DNA from: JADJPO01 sp963828555
GTDB taxonomy: Bacteria > Actinomycetota > Actinomycetes > Actinomycetales > Kineosporiaceae
Assembly (NCBI GenBank): GCA_963828555.1
Contig: CAWHEL010000004.1
Coordinates: forward strand, 1,240,001 to 1,304,000
Direction of reading: 5' to 3'
Length of the DNA stretch: 64,000 nt
In this document: piece by piece, positions 7,686-16,082 of the stretch
Layout: each line of letters starts with the position of its first letter
Position numbering within the stretch: position 1 is the stretch's first letter
The notes under the pieces: generated by a model
What the model saw: the letters and a program-made list of their open reading frames with translations, nothing else
Database searches by the model: none
Told to the model about the DNA's origin: nothing
Position numbers and translations under genes: made by a program

Positions 7686-8201
7686 TCAGGGTACGACGAG
7701 TTCCAGCGCGGACCGCTCACGGGTGCCCTCACGGCGGAAGTGTCGGCGCTCCTGCACCTCCCACATCGCCCAGTACGGGGCATAGCTCTCGCCGTCGCGG
7801 GCCAGGGCCCGGGCCCTGCGCACCGGTTCGGGGCCGTCCACCCAGGCCAGCAGGTCCAGGTGCGGCGCGCACGCCCGGGCGCCGCAGCCGACTCCCTCCA
7901 CGATCAGCAGGTCCGTCACCGGGATCTGCCGCGACTCTCCCTCGGTGTCGTGCGTCCAGTCCCAGCACCGCAGGGTGACCTCGGGCGCGCCGTCCGCGAA
8001 TGGCGTCAGCACACCCTCGACCAACCGTCTCACCCCGGCCTCCAGCCCGTGCCAACCCGGGTAGAGGTCATCCATGGCGATCACGGTCACCACTGTGCCC
8101 CGTGCCCGCAGGAAGGCGGCAAGTTCGGCGGCCAGCACGGTCTTGCCCGATCCGCTCGGCCCGTCCAGGGCGATCACCCGCCGGTCTGCCATCTCGGCCA
8201 C
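7686..8201 (-). CDS. P-loop kinase related to uridine kinase
   Basis: A 171-aa cytosolic P-loop protein. The Walker A motif is GPSGSGKT (residues 14-21), followed by MDDLYPGWHGL, which resembles the uridine kinase substrate loop. DLLIVEGVG resembles a Walker B strand, and the C-terminus carries the Arg-rich lid seen in nucleoside kinases. The substrate is not established. The GTG at 8201 lies 6 bases after TAGGCT on the minus strand, which favours it over ATG 8192 and suggests a leaderless transcript. It heads the minus-strand block kinase - membrane protein - MauE - DsbA. Confidence 0.8.
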   Translation of the reverse strand: MAEMADRRVIALDGPSGSGKTVLAAELAAFLRARGTVVTVIAMDDLYPGWHGLEAGVRRLVEGVLTPFADGAPEVTLRCWDWTHDTEGESRQIPVTDLLIVEGVGCGARACAPHLDLLAWVDGPEPVRRARALARDGESYAPYWAMWEVQERRHFRREGTRERSALELVVP

Positions 8202-8207
8202 CGCCGC

Positions 8208-8213
8208 AGCCTA
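8208..8213 (-). promoter_or_regulatory. -10 element (TAGGCT) for the leaderless P-loop kinase gene
   Basis: Read on the minus strand, TAGGCT is followed by six bases and then the GTG at 8201. The same sequence and spacing occur before hisE, hisF, pdtaR and secG. Confidence 0.5.
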
Positions 8214-8231
8214 CGCGGCACCACCCTCGGA

Positions 8232-8288
8232 CGAGTGGTGAGTTCTCGTGGTGGCGCGCCGGGAGTCTGCCCGAGAAGTCACCACTCG
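8232..8288. repeat. 57-bp palindromic repeat, copy A
   Basis: Two 17-base arms (8232-8248 and 8272-8288) pair with a single mismatch around a 23-base loop. A diverged copy of exactly the same length lies at 29862-29918. It lies between two divergent genes, the minus-strand kinase and hisF, about 37 bases before the hisF -10 element. Confidence 0.6.
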
Positions 8289-8324
8289 AGCCGCGGGCGT
8301 CCGAGCGGGAGTGTGAGGGCAGCC

Positions 8325-8330
8325 TAGGCT
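8325..8330 (+). promoter_or_regulatory. -10 element (TAGGCT) for leaderless hisF
   Basis: TAGGCT ends 7 bases before the hisF ATG. The intervening GAGGGGT looks purine-rich, but it would be at the very 5' end of the transcript. Confidence 0.55.
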
Positions 8331-8337
8331 GAGGGGT

Positions 8338-9108
8338 ATGCCGGTCGCTGTCCGCGTGATTCCCTGCCTCGACGTCGATGCCGGGCGGGTGGTGAAGGGG
8401 GTCAACTTCGCCGACCTGCGCGACGCCGGCGACCCGGTGGAGCTGGCCCGGCGCTACGACGCCGAGGGCGCTGACGAGCTGACCTTCCTCGACGTCACCG
8501 CCTCCGCGGACAGCCGGGCCACCACCTACGACGTGGTCTCCCGCACCGCCGAGGAGGTGTTCATCCCACTCACCGTCGGCGGCGGGGTGCGCACGGTGGA
8601 CGACGTCGACCGGCTGCTGCGCTCGGGCGCCGACAAGGTGGGCATCAACACGGCGGCGATCGTCCGGCCGCAGCTGATCGCCGAGGTGGCCGACCGGTTC
8701 GGTGCGCAGGTGCTGGTGCTCTCGGTGGACGCCCGGCGCTGCCCGGCCGGCACCTCCACCGACTCCGGCTACGAGGTGACCACGCACGGCGGGCGGCAGG
8801 GCACCGGGATCGACGCCGTGGCCTGGGCGGCGCGGGCGGCCGAGCTGGGGGCGGGGGAGATCCTGCTCAACTCGATGGACGCCGACGGCACCAAGGCCGG
8901 GTTCGACCTGGTCATGATCGAGGCGGTGCGGCGCGAGGTGAGCGTGCCTCTGATTGCCAGCGGCGGCGCCGGCGAGGTCGCCCATTTCGCGCCGGCTGTG
9001 GCGGCCGGGGCGGACGCCGTGCTGGCGGCGAGCGTGTTCCACTTCGGCCAGCTCACCATCGGTGAGGTGAAGGCCGCGATGGCGGCGGCCGGCGTGGTCG
9101 TCCGCTGA
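8338..9108 (+). CDS. hisF: Imidazole glycerol phosphate synthase, cyclase subunit
   Basis: HisF uses ammonia supplied by HisH to convert PRFAR to imidazole glycerol phosphate and AICAR. It is a 256-aa TIM barrel, normal length. The first catalytic Asp is in VIPCLDVDAGRVVKGVNF (Asp12) and the second in VLSVDARR. The phosphate-binding loops VGGGVRT and ASGGAGE are present. hisH and hisA are not in the window. It is monocistronic here, because decayed sequence follows. Confidence 0.96.
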   Translation: MPVAVRVIPCLDVDAGRVVKGVNFADLRDAGDPVELARRYDAEGADELTFLDVTASADSRATTYDVVSRTAEEVFIPLTVGGGVRTVDDVDRLLRSGADKVGINTAAIVRPQLIAEVADRFGAQVLVLSVDARRCPAGTSTDSGYEVTTHGGRQGTGIDAVAWAARAAELGAGEILLNSMDADGTKAGFDLVMIEAVRREVSVPLIASGGAGEVAHFAPAVAAGADAVLAASVFHFGQLTIGEVKAAMAAAGVVVR

Positions 9109-9185
9109 ATCGTGCGGCACCGAGCCCGTCCATCAGCGGGCGGTCGGCCGTGTGGGCACCATGGCGGCCGGCGACCCACTGGACC

Positions 9186-9876
9186 GGACTTGCGGGTGAC
9201 GGTGAACTTCCACCCCGATCGCGCGAGCGGTGGACTCCCCGTCCTGGTGGGAATGATGCAGGACGGCGCGTATCGGTCGCAGTTCGTGACCGGCACCAGC
9301 AGGGGTGGGGGTCACCGCGTATCCGGGCGGTGATCGGTGGCGCTGGGAGAGCAGTCGGTAGGGGGGTCACCACGGTTCGGGTCGGCGCACTTCCGGCTGG
9401 CCGAGGAGATGCTTCCCAGGACGACCTTCTGCTACCCGGACAGCCACCTCGAGCCGACCAGCTTCGCCGTCGCCGACCGCTTCGACCTGCTCGGCCCGCT
9501 CGAGCGGGACGCCGAAGGACGCGACCCGCTGGACGCCTATGTGGAGGCTCAGGTGCACGGCGATGTGAGGTTCGACCGGCATGTCGAGGCCCTGGTCCTG
9601 GACCCGAGTTCCGCGGGACCGAAACCGAGCATCCGGCGCGGCGGCTGCCGTGCGCCGTGGAGTGGCACGACGGCTTCCGGCTCGGCGTGGAGGTTCTGCG
9701 AGCGCATCCGGACTACCGCGGGCAGAGGAGTACGTCGACCTGGGTGTCCACGTCGCGGTGGACTGGGTGCTCACCCCGCGCATCCTCGGCGGTGCCGCCC
9801 GCTCAGGACGCTACGAGCCGCAGTCCCTCAAGCGGGGTATGGCACTACCTGGCCGGGTGCGGAGGGGGCAGGCGTG
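9186..9876 (+). pseudogene. Broken DUF3626-domain gene
   Basis: Pieces of one DUF3626-type protein can be followed through changing frames. LRVTVNFHPDRASGG and MMQDGAYRSQFVTGTS are in frame 1 (9186-9310). VTAYPGGDRWRWES is in frame 2 (9311-9352). VGGSPRFGSAHFRL to ALVLDPSS is back in frame 1 (to about 9610). RRLPCAVEWHDGFRLGVEVLRAHPDYRG is spread over frame 3 (to about 9722). EEYVDLGVHVAVDWVLTPRILG is in frame 2 (to about 9835), and VWHYLAG ends in frame 3. About 30 residues seem to be missing between WES and VGG. At least four shifts plus a deletion make sequencing error unlikely. The function of the family is not known. Confidence 0.7.
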
Positions 9877-9939
9877 GGGTGAGTCAGACGCCCGCTCGCC
9901 GAGGTACTACGCAGGTAGTGCGCTTGGTTCGCGGGGTGC

Positions 9940-10210
9940 GAATGGCTGGACATCGGCATGCGCGCACTGCGCGACATCGAACCCGGCGAGGTCATGCAGG
10001 CTCTTGCCTCGCACGGCGCCGCCCGATCCCGGCCACAGGACCCGACGGGCACCAGGTGCTGAGTATCTGGAGCCGCACCAAGACAGGGCGCGGGCTGATC
10101 ATCGCCCTCCGACCGCTGTCGCACTGGGACTGGCAGATCATCGCCGCTCGGATCATGACCGGGGCGGAAGATGCCAAGCATCAGCGTGGGAGGCGAGCCG
10201 TGATGAGTGA
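9940..10210 (+). pseudogene. Broken toxin-like gene upstream of an RHH antitoxin
   Basis: The segment EWLDIGMRALRDIEPGEVMQAL reads in frame 1 from 9940. It continues as TGPDGHQVLSIWSRTKTGRG and ALRPLSHWDWQIIAARIMT in frame 3 from about 10035, and probably ends WEASRDE with a stop at 10210 in frame 2, overlapping the next start by eight bases. The size, composition and overlap with an RHH gene suggest the toxin half of a type II toxin-antitoxin pair, inactivated by two frameshifts. No start codon can be assigned. The toxin assignment is inferred from context, and I cannot name the toxin family with certainty. Confidence 0.5.
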
Positions 10211-10553
10211 GCAGACCGGACTGCCGGACACAGCTGAAGGCATGGCCGCGTGGATAGATGGCCTGACATTTCACCCCGACCAGGCGGTGCCTGACGACCA
10301 GATGCCACCCGCGCTCGGCGAGGACGAGGACGTCCTGGTGCCGCGCTCGTTCAAGATCCCCATGCAGCTCGACGCCAGGCTCAAAGGAATCGCGGACCGG
10401 CAGGGGATCTCGAAGTCCGAGCTGTTGCGTCGCTACCTCGAAGCGGCCGTGGCCGCCGAGCTGGCCACCGAGGGTGAGCCGGACGTGCTGATCCCCTTGT
10501 CGGAGGCGCTGCGAGCGCTGTCTGGGCTGCCGCGCCTGCCTCGATCGGCCTAG
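10203..10553 (+). CDS. Ribbon-helix-helix antitoxin-like protein
   Basis: A 116-aa cytosolic protein. Residues about 55-85, VPRSFKIPMQLDARLKGIAD followed by RQGISKSELLRRYLEAAV, form a ribbon-helix-helix DNA-binding unit of the CopG/MetJ type. The N-terminal half is acidic (GEDEDVLV). In intact systems such a protein binds the toxin and represses its own operon. The reading frame is complete and typical in composition, although the gene before it is broken, so it is an orphan antitoxin or a solo regulator. ATG 10203 is chosen because it overlaps the probable toxin stop; the frame is open much further upstream without meaning. Confidence 0.72.
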   Translation: MSEQTGLPDTAEGMAAWIDGLTFHPDQAVPDDQMPPALGEDEDVLVPRSFKIPMQLDARLKGIADRQGISKSELLRRYLEAAVAAELATEGEPDVLIPLSEALRALSGLPRLPRSA

Positions 10554-10606
10554 CTCAGCTACCCCGCCGGTCCGGGCAGGCCGCGCGGTCGTTCAACGGG
10601 ACCGCG

Positions 10607-11239
10607 CTACACGCCCATCCGCAGGGCCTGGACGCGGGCGATTGCGGCCTCGTCGCCCTCGATCCGCACCTGAGCGACCGACGTCCGCCCGAACAGGTAG
10701 AGCACCAGTTCGGACACCTCGCCGTGGAGGCGGACCGGCTGACCGGCCGGGCCCCCACTGATCTCGGCGCCGTCCGGGCGCACCAGACGCACCGGGTCCT
10801 TGCTGCGGCGCAGCGCCAGCTTCGCCATCCGGGCCAGAGCGCCCCACAGCGCCTCTTCCAGCTCGAGTGGAAGCTCACGGGGCTCGGCGCCGGGGGCGGC
10901 CCGCCGCACGTCCTCGCAGTGCACGAAGAACTCGCTGAGGTTGGCCAGCGCGTCCACCCCGGGCAGCGCGAACATGCTCAGTGTGGGCGGCCCGGTGCGG
11001 ATCAGCTCCACCAGGTCGGTGAACGGCTGCTCCAGGTAGCCGCGCCGCACCTTCTCGGTGTACCTGGCCAGCAGCGGCAGCACCAGCCCGGGGCCGGAGT
11101 CCGGCCGCCGCTCCCGGGACACCACGTGGGCGGCCAGGTCGTGCGCGGTCCACCCCTCGCACAGGGTGGGGGCCGACGGTCCGGCGGCGAGCAGTGCGTC
11201 GACAAGGGCCTTGCGTTCCTGTGCAGCGAAGCTGGTCAT
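10607..11239 (-). CDS. TIGR03085-type protein (DinB/MDMPI-like fold)
   Basis: A 210-aa cytosolic protein with the N-terminal signature LCEGWTAHDLAAHVVSRERRP of the actinobacterial TIGR03085 family, distantly related to mycothiol-dependent maleylpyruvate isomerase and DinB-like proteins. Potential metal-binding His residues are in HDLAAHV and in FFVHCEDVRR. The C-terminal third (from about 150) is the sterol-carrier-like domain often joined to this fold. The enzymatic activity is unknown. It is divergent from the ABC exporter genes. Confidence 0.85.
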   Translation of the reverse strand: MTSFAAQERKALVDALLAAGPSAPTLCEGWTAHDLAAHVVSRERRPDSGPGLVLPLLARYTEKVRRGYLEQPFTDLVELIRTGPPTLSMFALPGVDALANLSEFFVHCEDVRRAAPGAEPRELPLELEEALWGALARMAKLALRRSKDPVRLVRPDGAEISGGPAGQPVRLHGEVSELVLYLFGRTSVAQVRIEGDEAAIARVQALRMGV

Positions 11240-11273
11240 ACCCCGATCGTGTCACGTGAGAGGCTGGCTGACC

Positions 11274-13112
11274 GTGGTGGGGCGGTCGGCGGACGACGTG
11301 AGCGAGCGGGTGCTCACCGAGGGTCTGCGGGTGGTGGGCCGCGGGATCCGCGCCGAACCCGGCATCTTCTCCCTCGCCGTGCTCGGCAGCGCCGTCTACG
11401 GCGCGGGGACGGCGGGCGGCGGCTGGCTGCTCGGCCGGATCACCGACTCCGTGCTCGCCCCGGCCTTCGCCGCCGGCACGGTTCCGGCCGCGGAGCTGCT
11501 GCGGGCCGTGGGACTGCTCGTGGCGGCGGCCCTGATCACCGCCTTCGGGGTGGTGGTCCGTCGGGCGGCGGGTGGGATCACGATGTACCGCCTGCAGGCC
11601 CGCTACCGACGCGCGGTCACCCGGCAGTACCTGCGCCTGCCTCTGGCCTGGCACCATCGCCACCCCGCCGGCGAGCTGCTCTCCACCGCGAACGCCGACG
11701 TCGAGGCGACCTGGATGGTGTTCGCCCCGCTGCCGATGTCGCTCGGCGTTCTGGTGATGCTGATCGTGGCCTCGGTGGCCATGCTCGCCGCCGACCCGGT
11801 GCTCGGTGCGATCGGGCTGAGTGTGCTGCCTGCCCTGCTGCTGGCCAACACCGTCTACCAGCGCCGGATGTCACCGCTGGTGATGCGCGCCCAGGCGCTG
11901 CGCGGCGACGTCTCGGCCGTGGCCCACGAGAGCTTCGACGGTGGGCAGACGGTCAAGGCGCTGGGCCGCGAGGCCGCGGAGACCGCGCGGTTCGCGGTAC
12001 CGGCTCTGGCCCTGCGTGATGCGAACGTGGCGGTGGGGCGCACCCGGGGCATCTTCGATCCGCTGATCGAGGCACTGCCCACGCTGGGCACCCTGGCCGT
12101 GCTCGTGGTGGGCACCTGGCGGGTGCGCAGCGGAGCGGCGGTCTCCGGTGACGTCGTCCAGGTCGCCTATGTGCTGACCCTGGTCTCCTTCCCGGTGCGG
12201 GCCCTGGGCTGGGTGCTCGGCGAGCTGCCGCGCACCGTGGTGGGCTGGCGGCGGGTCAGCGCCGTGCTGGACGCCGGGGGAGCCATGACCTACGGCTCGG
12301 CGGAAGCCCCCGGCCACGGCGCGGCGGCGCTGGCCGCCCACGATGTGCACTACGCCTACCGGGGCACCACAGAATCCGGGCAGGACGAGGACCTGCCGGT
12401 GCTGCACGGGATCACGCTCGACGTCACGGCCGGCACCACGCTGGCCGTCGTCGGCCCCACCGGGTCGGGCAAGTCGACCCTGGCCTCCCTGCTGGTGCGC
12501 CTGGTGGATCCGAGCTCAGGCACGGTACTGCTGGACGGCGTCAACCTGCGCCACCTGCGCGAAGGGGCGGTCTCCGGCGCCGCGGCGCTGGCGCCGCAGT
12601 CGGCGTTCCTGTTCGAGGACACCGTGCGGGAGAACGTGACCCTCGGCCTGGACGTGCCGGACGCCGCGGTCTGGCGTGCGTTGGAGACGGCCGCCGTGGA
12701 CGGCGTGATCCGTGATCTTCCAGAGGGCCTGGACACCCGGCTCGGTGAGCGCGGCACCAGCCTGAGCGGCGGTCAGCGGCAACGGCTCTCGCTGGCGAGG
12801 GCCCTGGTGCGCTCGCCCCGGCTGCTGGTGCTCGACGACGCCACCTCCGCCGTCGACCCCCGGGTGGAGGCCCGAATCCTGGCCGGGCTGCGCGGCGGCG
12901 AGTCGCCGATGACGGTGTTGGTGATCGCCTACCGGATGGCCACGATCACCATGGCCGACGAGGTGATCTACCTCGAGCACGGCCGGCTGGTCGGGCGGGG
13001 CAGCCACCCCGACCTGATGCAGCGGCTGCCCGGGTACCGCTCGCTGGTCACCGCTTACGAGCGCGCCGCGGCCGACCGGGCTCGGGTACTGGCCGACGAG
13101 GAGGCGTCATGA
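11274..13112 (+). CDS. ABC exporter half-transporter with degenerate nucleotide site
   Basis: A membrane-spanning half-transporter of about 612 aa: six transmembrane helices (to about residue 330), then an ATPase domain. Walker A is GPTGSGKST (about 394), the signature is canonical LSGGQRQ (about 497), Walker B is LLVLDDATS with Asp in place of the catalytic Glu, and the switch loop reads VIAYRMAT with Tyr in place of His. These changes mark the degenerate half of a heterodimeric exporter. Its stop overlaps the next gene by ATGA. The start is unsure: GTG 11256, 11274, 11277 and 11298 are all in frame with no strong ribosome binding site. The substrate is unknown; multidrug or peptide/siderophore export are options. 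Confidence 0.88.
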   Translation: MVGRSADDVSERVLTEGLRVVGRGIRAEPGIFSLAVLGSAVYGAGTAGGGWLLGRITDSVLAPAFAAGTVPAAELLRAVGLLVAAALITAFGVVVRRAAGGITMYRLQARYRRAVTRQYLRLPLAWHHRHPAGELLSTANADVEATWMVFAPLPMSLGVLVMLIVASVAMLAADPVLGAIGLSVLPALLLANTVYQRRMSPLVMRAQALRGDVSAVAHESFDGGQTVKALGREAAETARFAVPALALRDANVAVGRTRGIFDPLIEALPTLGTLAVLVVGTWRVRSGAAVSGDVVQVAYVLTLVSFPVRALGWVLGELPRTVVGWRRVSAVLDAGGAMTYGSAEAPGHGAAALAAHDVHYAYRGTTESGQDEDLPVLHGITLDVTAGTTLAVVGPTGSGKSTLASLLVRLVDPSSGTVLLDGVNLRHLREGAVSGAAALAPQSAFLFEDTVRENVTLGLDVPDAAVWRALETAAVDGVIRDLPEGLDTRLGERGTSLSGGQRQRLSLARALVRSPRLLVLDDATSAVDPRVEARILAGLRGGESPMTVLVIAYRMATITMADEVIYLEHGRLVGRGSHPDLMQRLPGYRSLVTAYERAAADRARVLADEEAS

Positions 13113-14872
13113 CCGCCGCCGGAGGGGTGGCCGCCCCAGGAGCGGTGACCGCCCCCGGGTCCGCCTGGCAGACCGTGCGGCGCGGGCTGGCCCTGTCCCC
13201 GGAGATCACCCAGGGCGCGGCCCTCACGCTGCTGATCGCGCTGGTGTCCACCGGCGGTCGGGTCGTGGTACCGGTGGCGGTGCAGCAGACCCTCGACCAC
13301 GGCGGTGGCGGCGCCGTGGTCGCGGTGCTCGCCGTCGGGGTGGCCGCAGTGGCCTCCTACCTCGCCAACGTGCGGATCTTCCGGGCCACCGAGGCAGGAC
13401 TGGCGACGTTGCGCACCACGGCGTTCCGGCACATCCACGACTTGTCGGTGCTCAGCCAGAACGCCGAGCGGCGGGGCACCCTGGTGGCCCGGGTGACCAC
13501 CGACGTCGACACCATCTCCACCTTCGTGCAGTTCGGCGGGCTGATGCTGGTGCTCTCCGCGGGCCAGGTGGTGGTGGCCACCGTGGTGATGGCGATCTAC
13601 TCCTGGCAGCTGACCCTGCTGGTCTGGGCCTGCTTCCTGCCGCTGTTCCTCACCCTGCCCCGGCTGCAGAAGGTGGTCTCCCGGGCCTACACCGGGGTGC
13701 GGGAGCGGGTCGGTGACACCCTCGCCGCGGTCTCCGAGGCGGTGGTCGGCGCCGACACCATCCGCGCCTACGCCGCCCAGGAACGCACCCAGCGCCGCCT
13801 CGACACGGCCATCGACGCACACGCCCGGGCGGCGAGCCGGGCGCAGATCCTGGTCGCCGCCAGCTTCACCGGCGGCGTGCTGGTCTCGGGCCTGGTGGTG
13901 GCCGCGGTGGTCGGCGTGGGCACCTGGACCGGGATCGGCGGCGACCTCACCCTGGGCCGTCTGGCCGCATTCCTGTTCCTGGTCCAGCTGTTCACCGGCC
14001 CGGTGCAGATGGGCACCGAGATCCTCAACGAGCTGCAGAACGCGGCCGCAGGGTGGCGCCGGGTGCTCGAGGTGCTGGACACCCCCGCGGACGTGGTCGA
14101 CCCGCCCGGCGGCGAGGTGCTGCCCCGCGGGCCGATCCGGGTCACCTTCGACGACGTCGGCTACCACTACCCCGACGGGCCGCCGGTGCTGACGGGGGTG
14201 TCGCTGGAGCTCGCGCCGCAGCAGCGGGTGGCCGTGGTGGGGGAGACCGGGTCGGGCAAGACCACCCTGGCCAAGCTGCTCACCCGGCTGATGGACCCCA
14301 GCACCGGCCGGGTGCTGCTCGACGGCATCGACCTGCGCCGGATCGCGTTCGCCTCGCTACGGGCCCGGGTGGTGCTGGTGCCGCAGGAGGGCTTCCTACT
14401 CGACGCCACGGTGCGGGCCAATCTGGTCTGGGCCCGCCCGCAGGCCGACGAGGACGACGTGCGCCTGGCGGTCACCGAACTCGGTCTGGCCGACTGGGTC
14501 GACGGGCTGCCGCACGGCCTGGACACCCACGTCGGCCAGCGCGGCGAGGCGCTGTCGGCGGGGGAGCGGCAGCTGGTCGCGCTGGCCCGCGCCTACCTGG
14601 CCGACCCCGACCTGCTGGTGCTCGACGAGGCCACCTCCGCGGTCGACCCCGCCACCGAGGTGCGCCTGCAGCGGGCGCTGGACGGCGTCACCCAGGGCCG
14701 CACCTTCGTCGCCATCGCGCACCGGCTGAGCACCGCCGAGGCCGCCGACGTGGTGGTCGTGGTCGACGCCGGCCGGGTGGTGGACGTCGGTGCGCATTGC
14801 GAGCTGCTCGCCCGATGCGCCGTCTACCAGCGCCTGCACGCGAGCTGGACCCGGGGCTCCAGCGCGAGCTAG
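13109..14872 (+). CDS. ABC exporter half-transporter with consensus catalytic Glu
   Basis: The partner of the preceding gene, 587 aa, with six transmembrane helices and an ATPase domain. Walker A is GETGSGKTT (about 377), the signature LSAGERQ is changed from LSGGQ, Walker B is LLVLDEATS with the catalytic Glu, and the H-loop is AIAHRLST. In a dimer this half supplies a complete Walker A/B/H set that pairs with the LSGGQ of the first half, giving one active and one degenerate ATP site as in TM287/288 and TmrAB. The coding ends overlap on both sides (start ATGA; end overlaps the convergent methyltransferase gene by 4 bases). Confidence 0.9.
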   Translation: MTAAGGVAAPGAVTAPGSAWQTVRRGLALSPEITQGAALTLLIALVSTGGRVVVPVAVQQTLDHGGGGAVVAVLAVGVAAVASYLANVRIFRATEAGLATLRTTAFRHIHDLSVLSQNAERRGTLVARVTTDVDTISTFVQFGGLMLVLSAGQVVVATVVMAIYSWQLTLLVWACFLPLFLTLPRLQKVVSRAYTGVRERVGDTLAAVSEAVVGADTIRAYAAQERTQRRLDTAIDAHARAASRAQILVAASFTGGVLVSGLVVAAVVGVGTWTGIGGDLTLGRLAAFLFLVQLFTGPVQMGTEILNELQNAAAGWRRVLEVLDTPADVVDPPGGEVLPRGPIRVTFDDVGYHYPDGPPVLTGVSLELAPQQRVAVVGETGSGKTTLAKLLTRLMDPSTGRVLLDGIDLRRIAFASLRARVVLVPQEGFLLDATVRANLVWARPQADEDDVRLAVTELGLADWVDGLPHGLDTHVGQRGEALSAGERQLVALARAYLADPDLLVLDEATSAVDPATEVRLQRALDGVTQGRTFVAIAHRLSTAEAADVVVVVDAGRVVDVGAHCELLARCAVYQRLHASWTRGSSAS

Positions 14873-15684
14873 GCGCCGGGCCGGCGGCCGACGACCACGG
14901 TGGCTCCTAGCTCGTCGGAGGCGGTGATCCGGGGGTCCAGCCCGGCCTCGCCGAACGCGGCGGCGGTCCGGTCCGCCTGCGCCCGGCCGGTCTCGATCAG
15001 CAGACTGCCGCCCGGCGCCAGCCACTGCGGCGCCTCGGCGATGATCCGGCGCTGGGCCGCCAGCCCGTCGGCGCCGCCGTCCAGGGCTGCGGCGGGTTCG
15101 TGCAGCCGGGCCTCGGGCGGCATCAATGCGATCTCATCGGTGGGCACGTAGGGCGCGTTCGCCGCCACCAGGTCCACCCGGCCGCGCAGCCGGAACGGCA
15201 ACGGCGAGAACAGGTCACCGACATGGACGTGGGCGCCGGCAGGCAGGTTGCGGCGGGCACAGCGCACCGCCGCCGGATCGACGTCCACCGCATGCCACTC
15301 GACGCGCGCGGCCGATCCGGCGACCGCAGCCTCGACCGCAGCCCCGACGGCGCCGGCGCCGCAGCACAGGTCGACGGCGATCACCGGGCCTGCGCCGACC
15401 AGCCGGGTGACCTGTTCGGCCAGCCACGCCGTGCGCCGCCGGGGCACGAAGACCCCTGGCTCGACGACGAGCCGCAGCCCGGCGAACTCGGCCCAGCCGA
15501 GGATCTGTTCCAGCGGAAGTCCACCGACCCGCCGCACCACCCAGGCGGCGAGCTGCTCGGGTGTGGAGGCGCCCTCGACCAGCAGGGCGGCCTCCTCCTC
15601 GGCGAAGACGCACCCGGCCGCGCGCAGCCGGGCGATCACCTGGTCGAGGTCGGGCGCGGGCGAGGCGGGCATAGAGAACCCCAT
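14869..15684 (-). CDS. PrmC-related putative protein-glutamine N5-methyltransferase
   Basis: A class I SAM methyltransferase of 271 aa that resembles PrmC/HemK but belongs to the sister group of unknown substrate (TIGR03704 type). The SAM loop is VIAVDLCCGAGAVGAA, and the substrate Gln/Asn loop reads NAPYVPTDE rather than the NPPY of true PrmC. Conserved GLPLEQILGWAEFAGL and VFVPRRRT precede it. ATG 15684 has GAAAGG six bases upstream and a TAGGGT element (15716-15721, minus strand) about 30 bases upstream. It is divergent from hisI. The NAPY change may alter the substrate, but it appears normal for this subgroup. Confidence 0.85.
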   Translation of the reverse strand: MGFSMPASPAPDLDQVIARLRAAGCVFAEEEAALLVEGASTPEQLAAWVVRRVGGLPLEQILGWAEFAGLRLVVEPGVFVPRRRTAWLAEQVTRLVGAGPVIAVDLCCGAGAVGAAVEAAVAGSAARVEWHAVDVDPAAVRCARRNLPAGAHVHVGDLFSPLPFRLRGRVDLVAANAPYVPTDEIALMPPEARLHEPAAALDGGADGLAAQRRIIAEAPQWLAPGGSLLIETGRAQADRTAAAFGEAGLDPRITASDELGATVVVGRRPGA

Positions 15685-15743
15685 TCCGGGCCTTTCCGAG
15701 GTCGAGAGCAGCCCACCCTACTGCGGGTGAAAGGATCGGCTCC

Positions 15744-16082
15744 GTGCAGAGTCTCGATCCCGATCTCGCAGCCCGGTTGCGGCGCAACGCCGACGGGCTG
15801 GTGTGCGCCGTCGTCCAGCAGCACGACACCCGTGAGGTGCTGATGGTCGGCTGGATGGACGACGAGGCGCTGCGGCGCACCCTGGCCGAGGGCCGGGTCA
15901 CCTTCTGGAGCCGCAGCCGCGGCGAGTACTGGCGCAAGGGCGACACCTCGGGGCACGTGCAGCACCTGCGCAGCCTGCGGGTGGACTGCGACGGCGACGC
16001 GCTGCTGGTCAGCGTCGAGCAGGTCGGCTCGGCCTGCCACACCGGAGCCCGGTCCTGCTTCGACACCTTCGAGGTCTCCTGA
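15744..16082 (+). CDS. hisI: Phosphoribosyl-AMP cyclohydrolase
   Basis: HisI opens the adenine ring of phosphoribosyl-AMP, the third step of histidine synthesis. It is the stand-alone 112-aa form. Metal ligands are visible in RVDCDGDALLV (Asp) and SACHTGARSCF (paired Cys, Zn). FWSRSRGEYWRKG is the conserved substrate loop. GTG 15744 lies 7 bases after AAGGAT, a weak match to the leaderless -10 pattern. The stop shares one base with the trpE start, so his and trp functions are joined in one transcript here. Confidence 0.96.
   Translation: MQSLDPDLAARLRRNADGLVCAVVQQHDTREVLMVGWMDDEALRRTLAEGRVTFWSRSRGEYWRKGDTSGHVQHLRSLRVDCDGDALLVSVEQVGSACHTGARSCFDTFEVS

Noticed and set aside
9150..10553. One 467-aa gene spanning the decayed region and the RHH domain
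   Set aside because: The first 300 codons mix frames of the DUF3626 and toxin-like remnants. Only the part from 10203 is a coherent protein.
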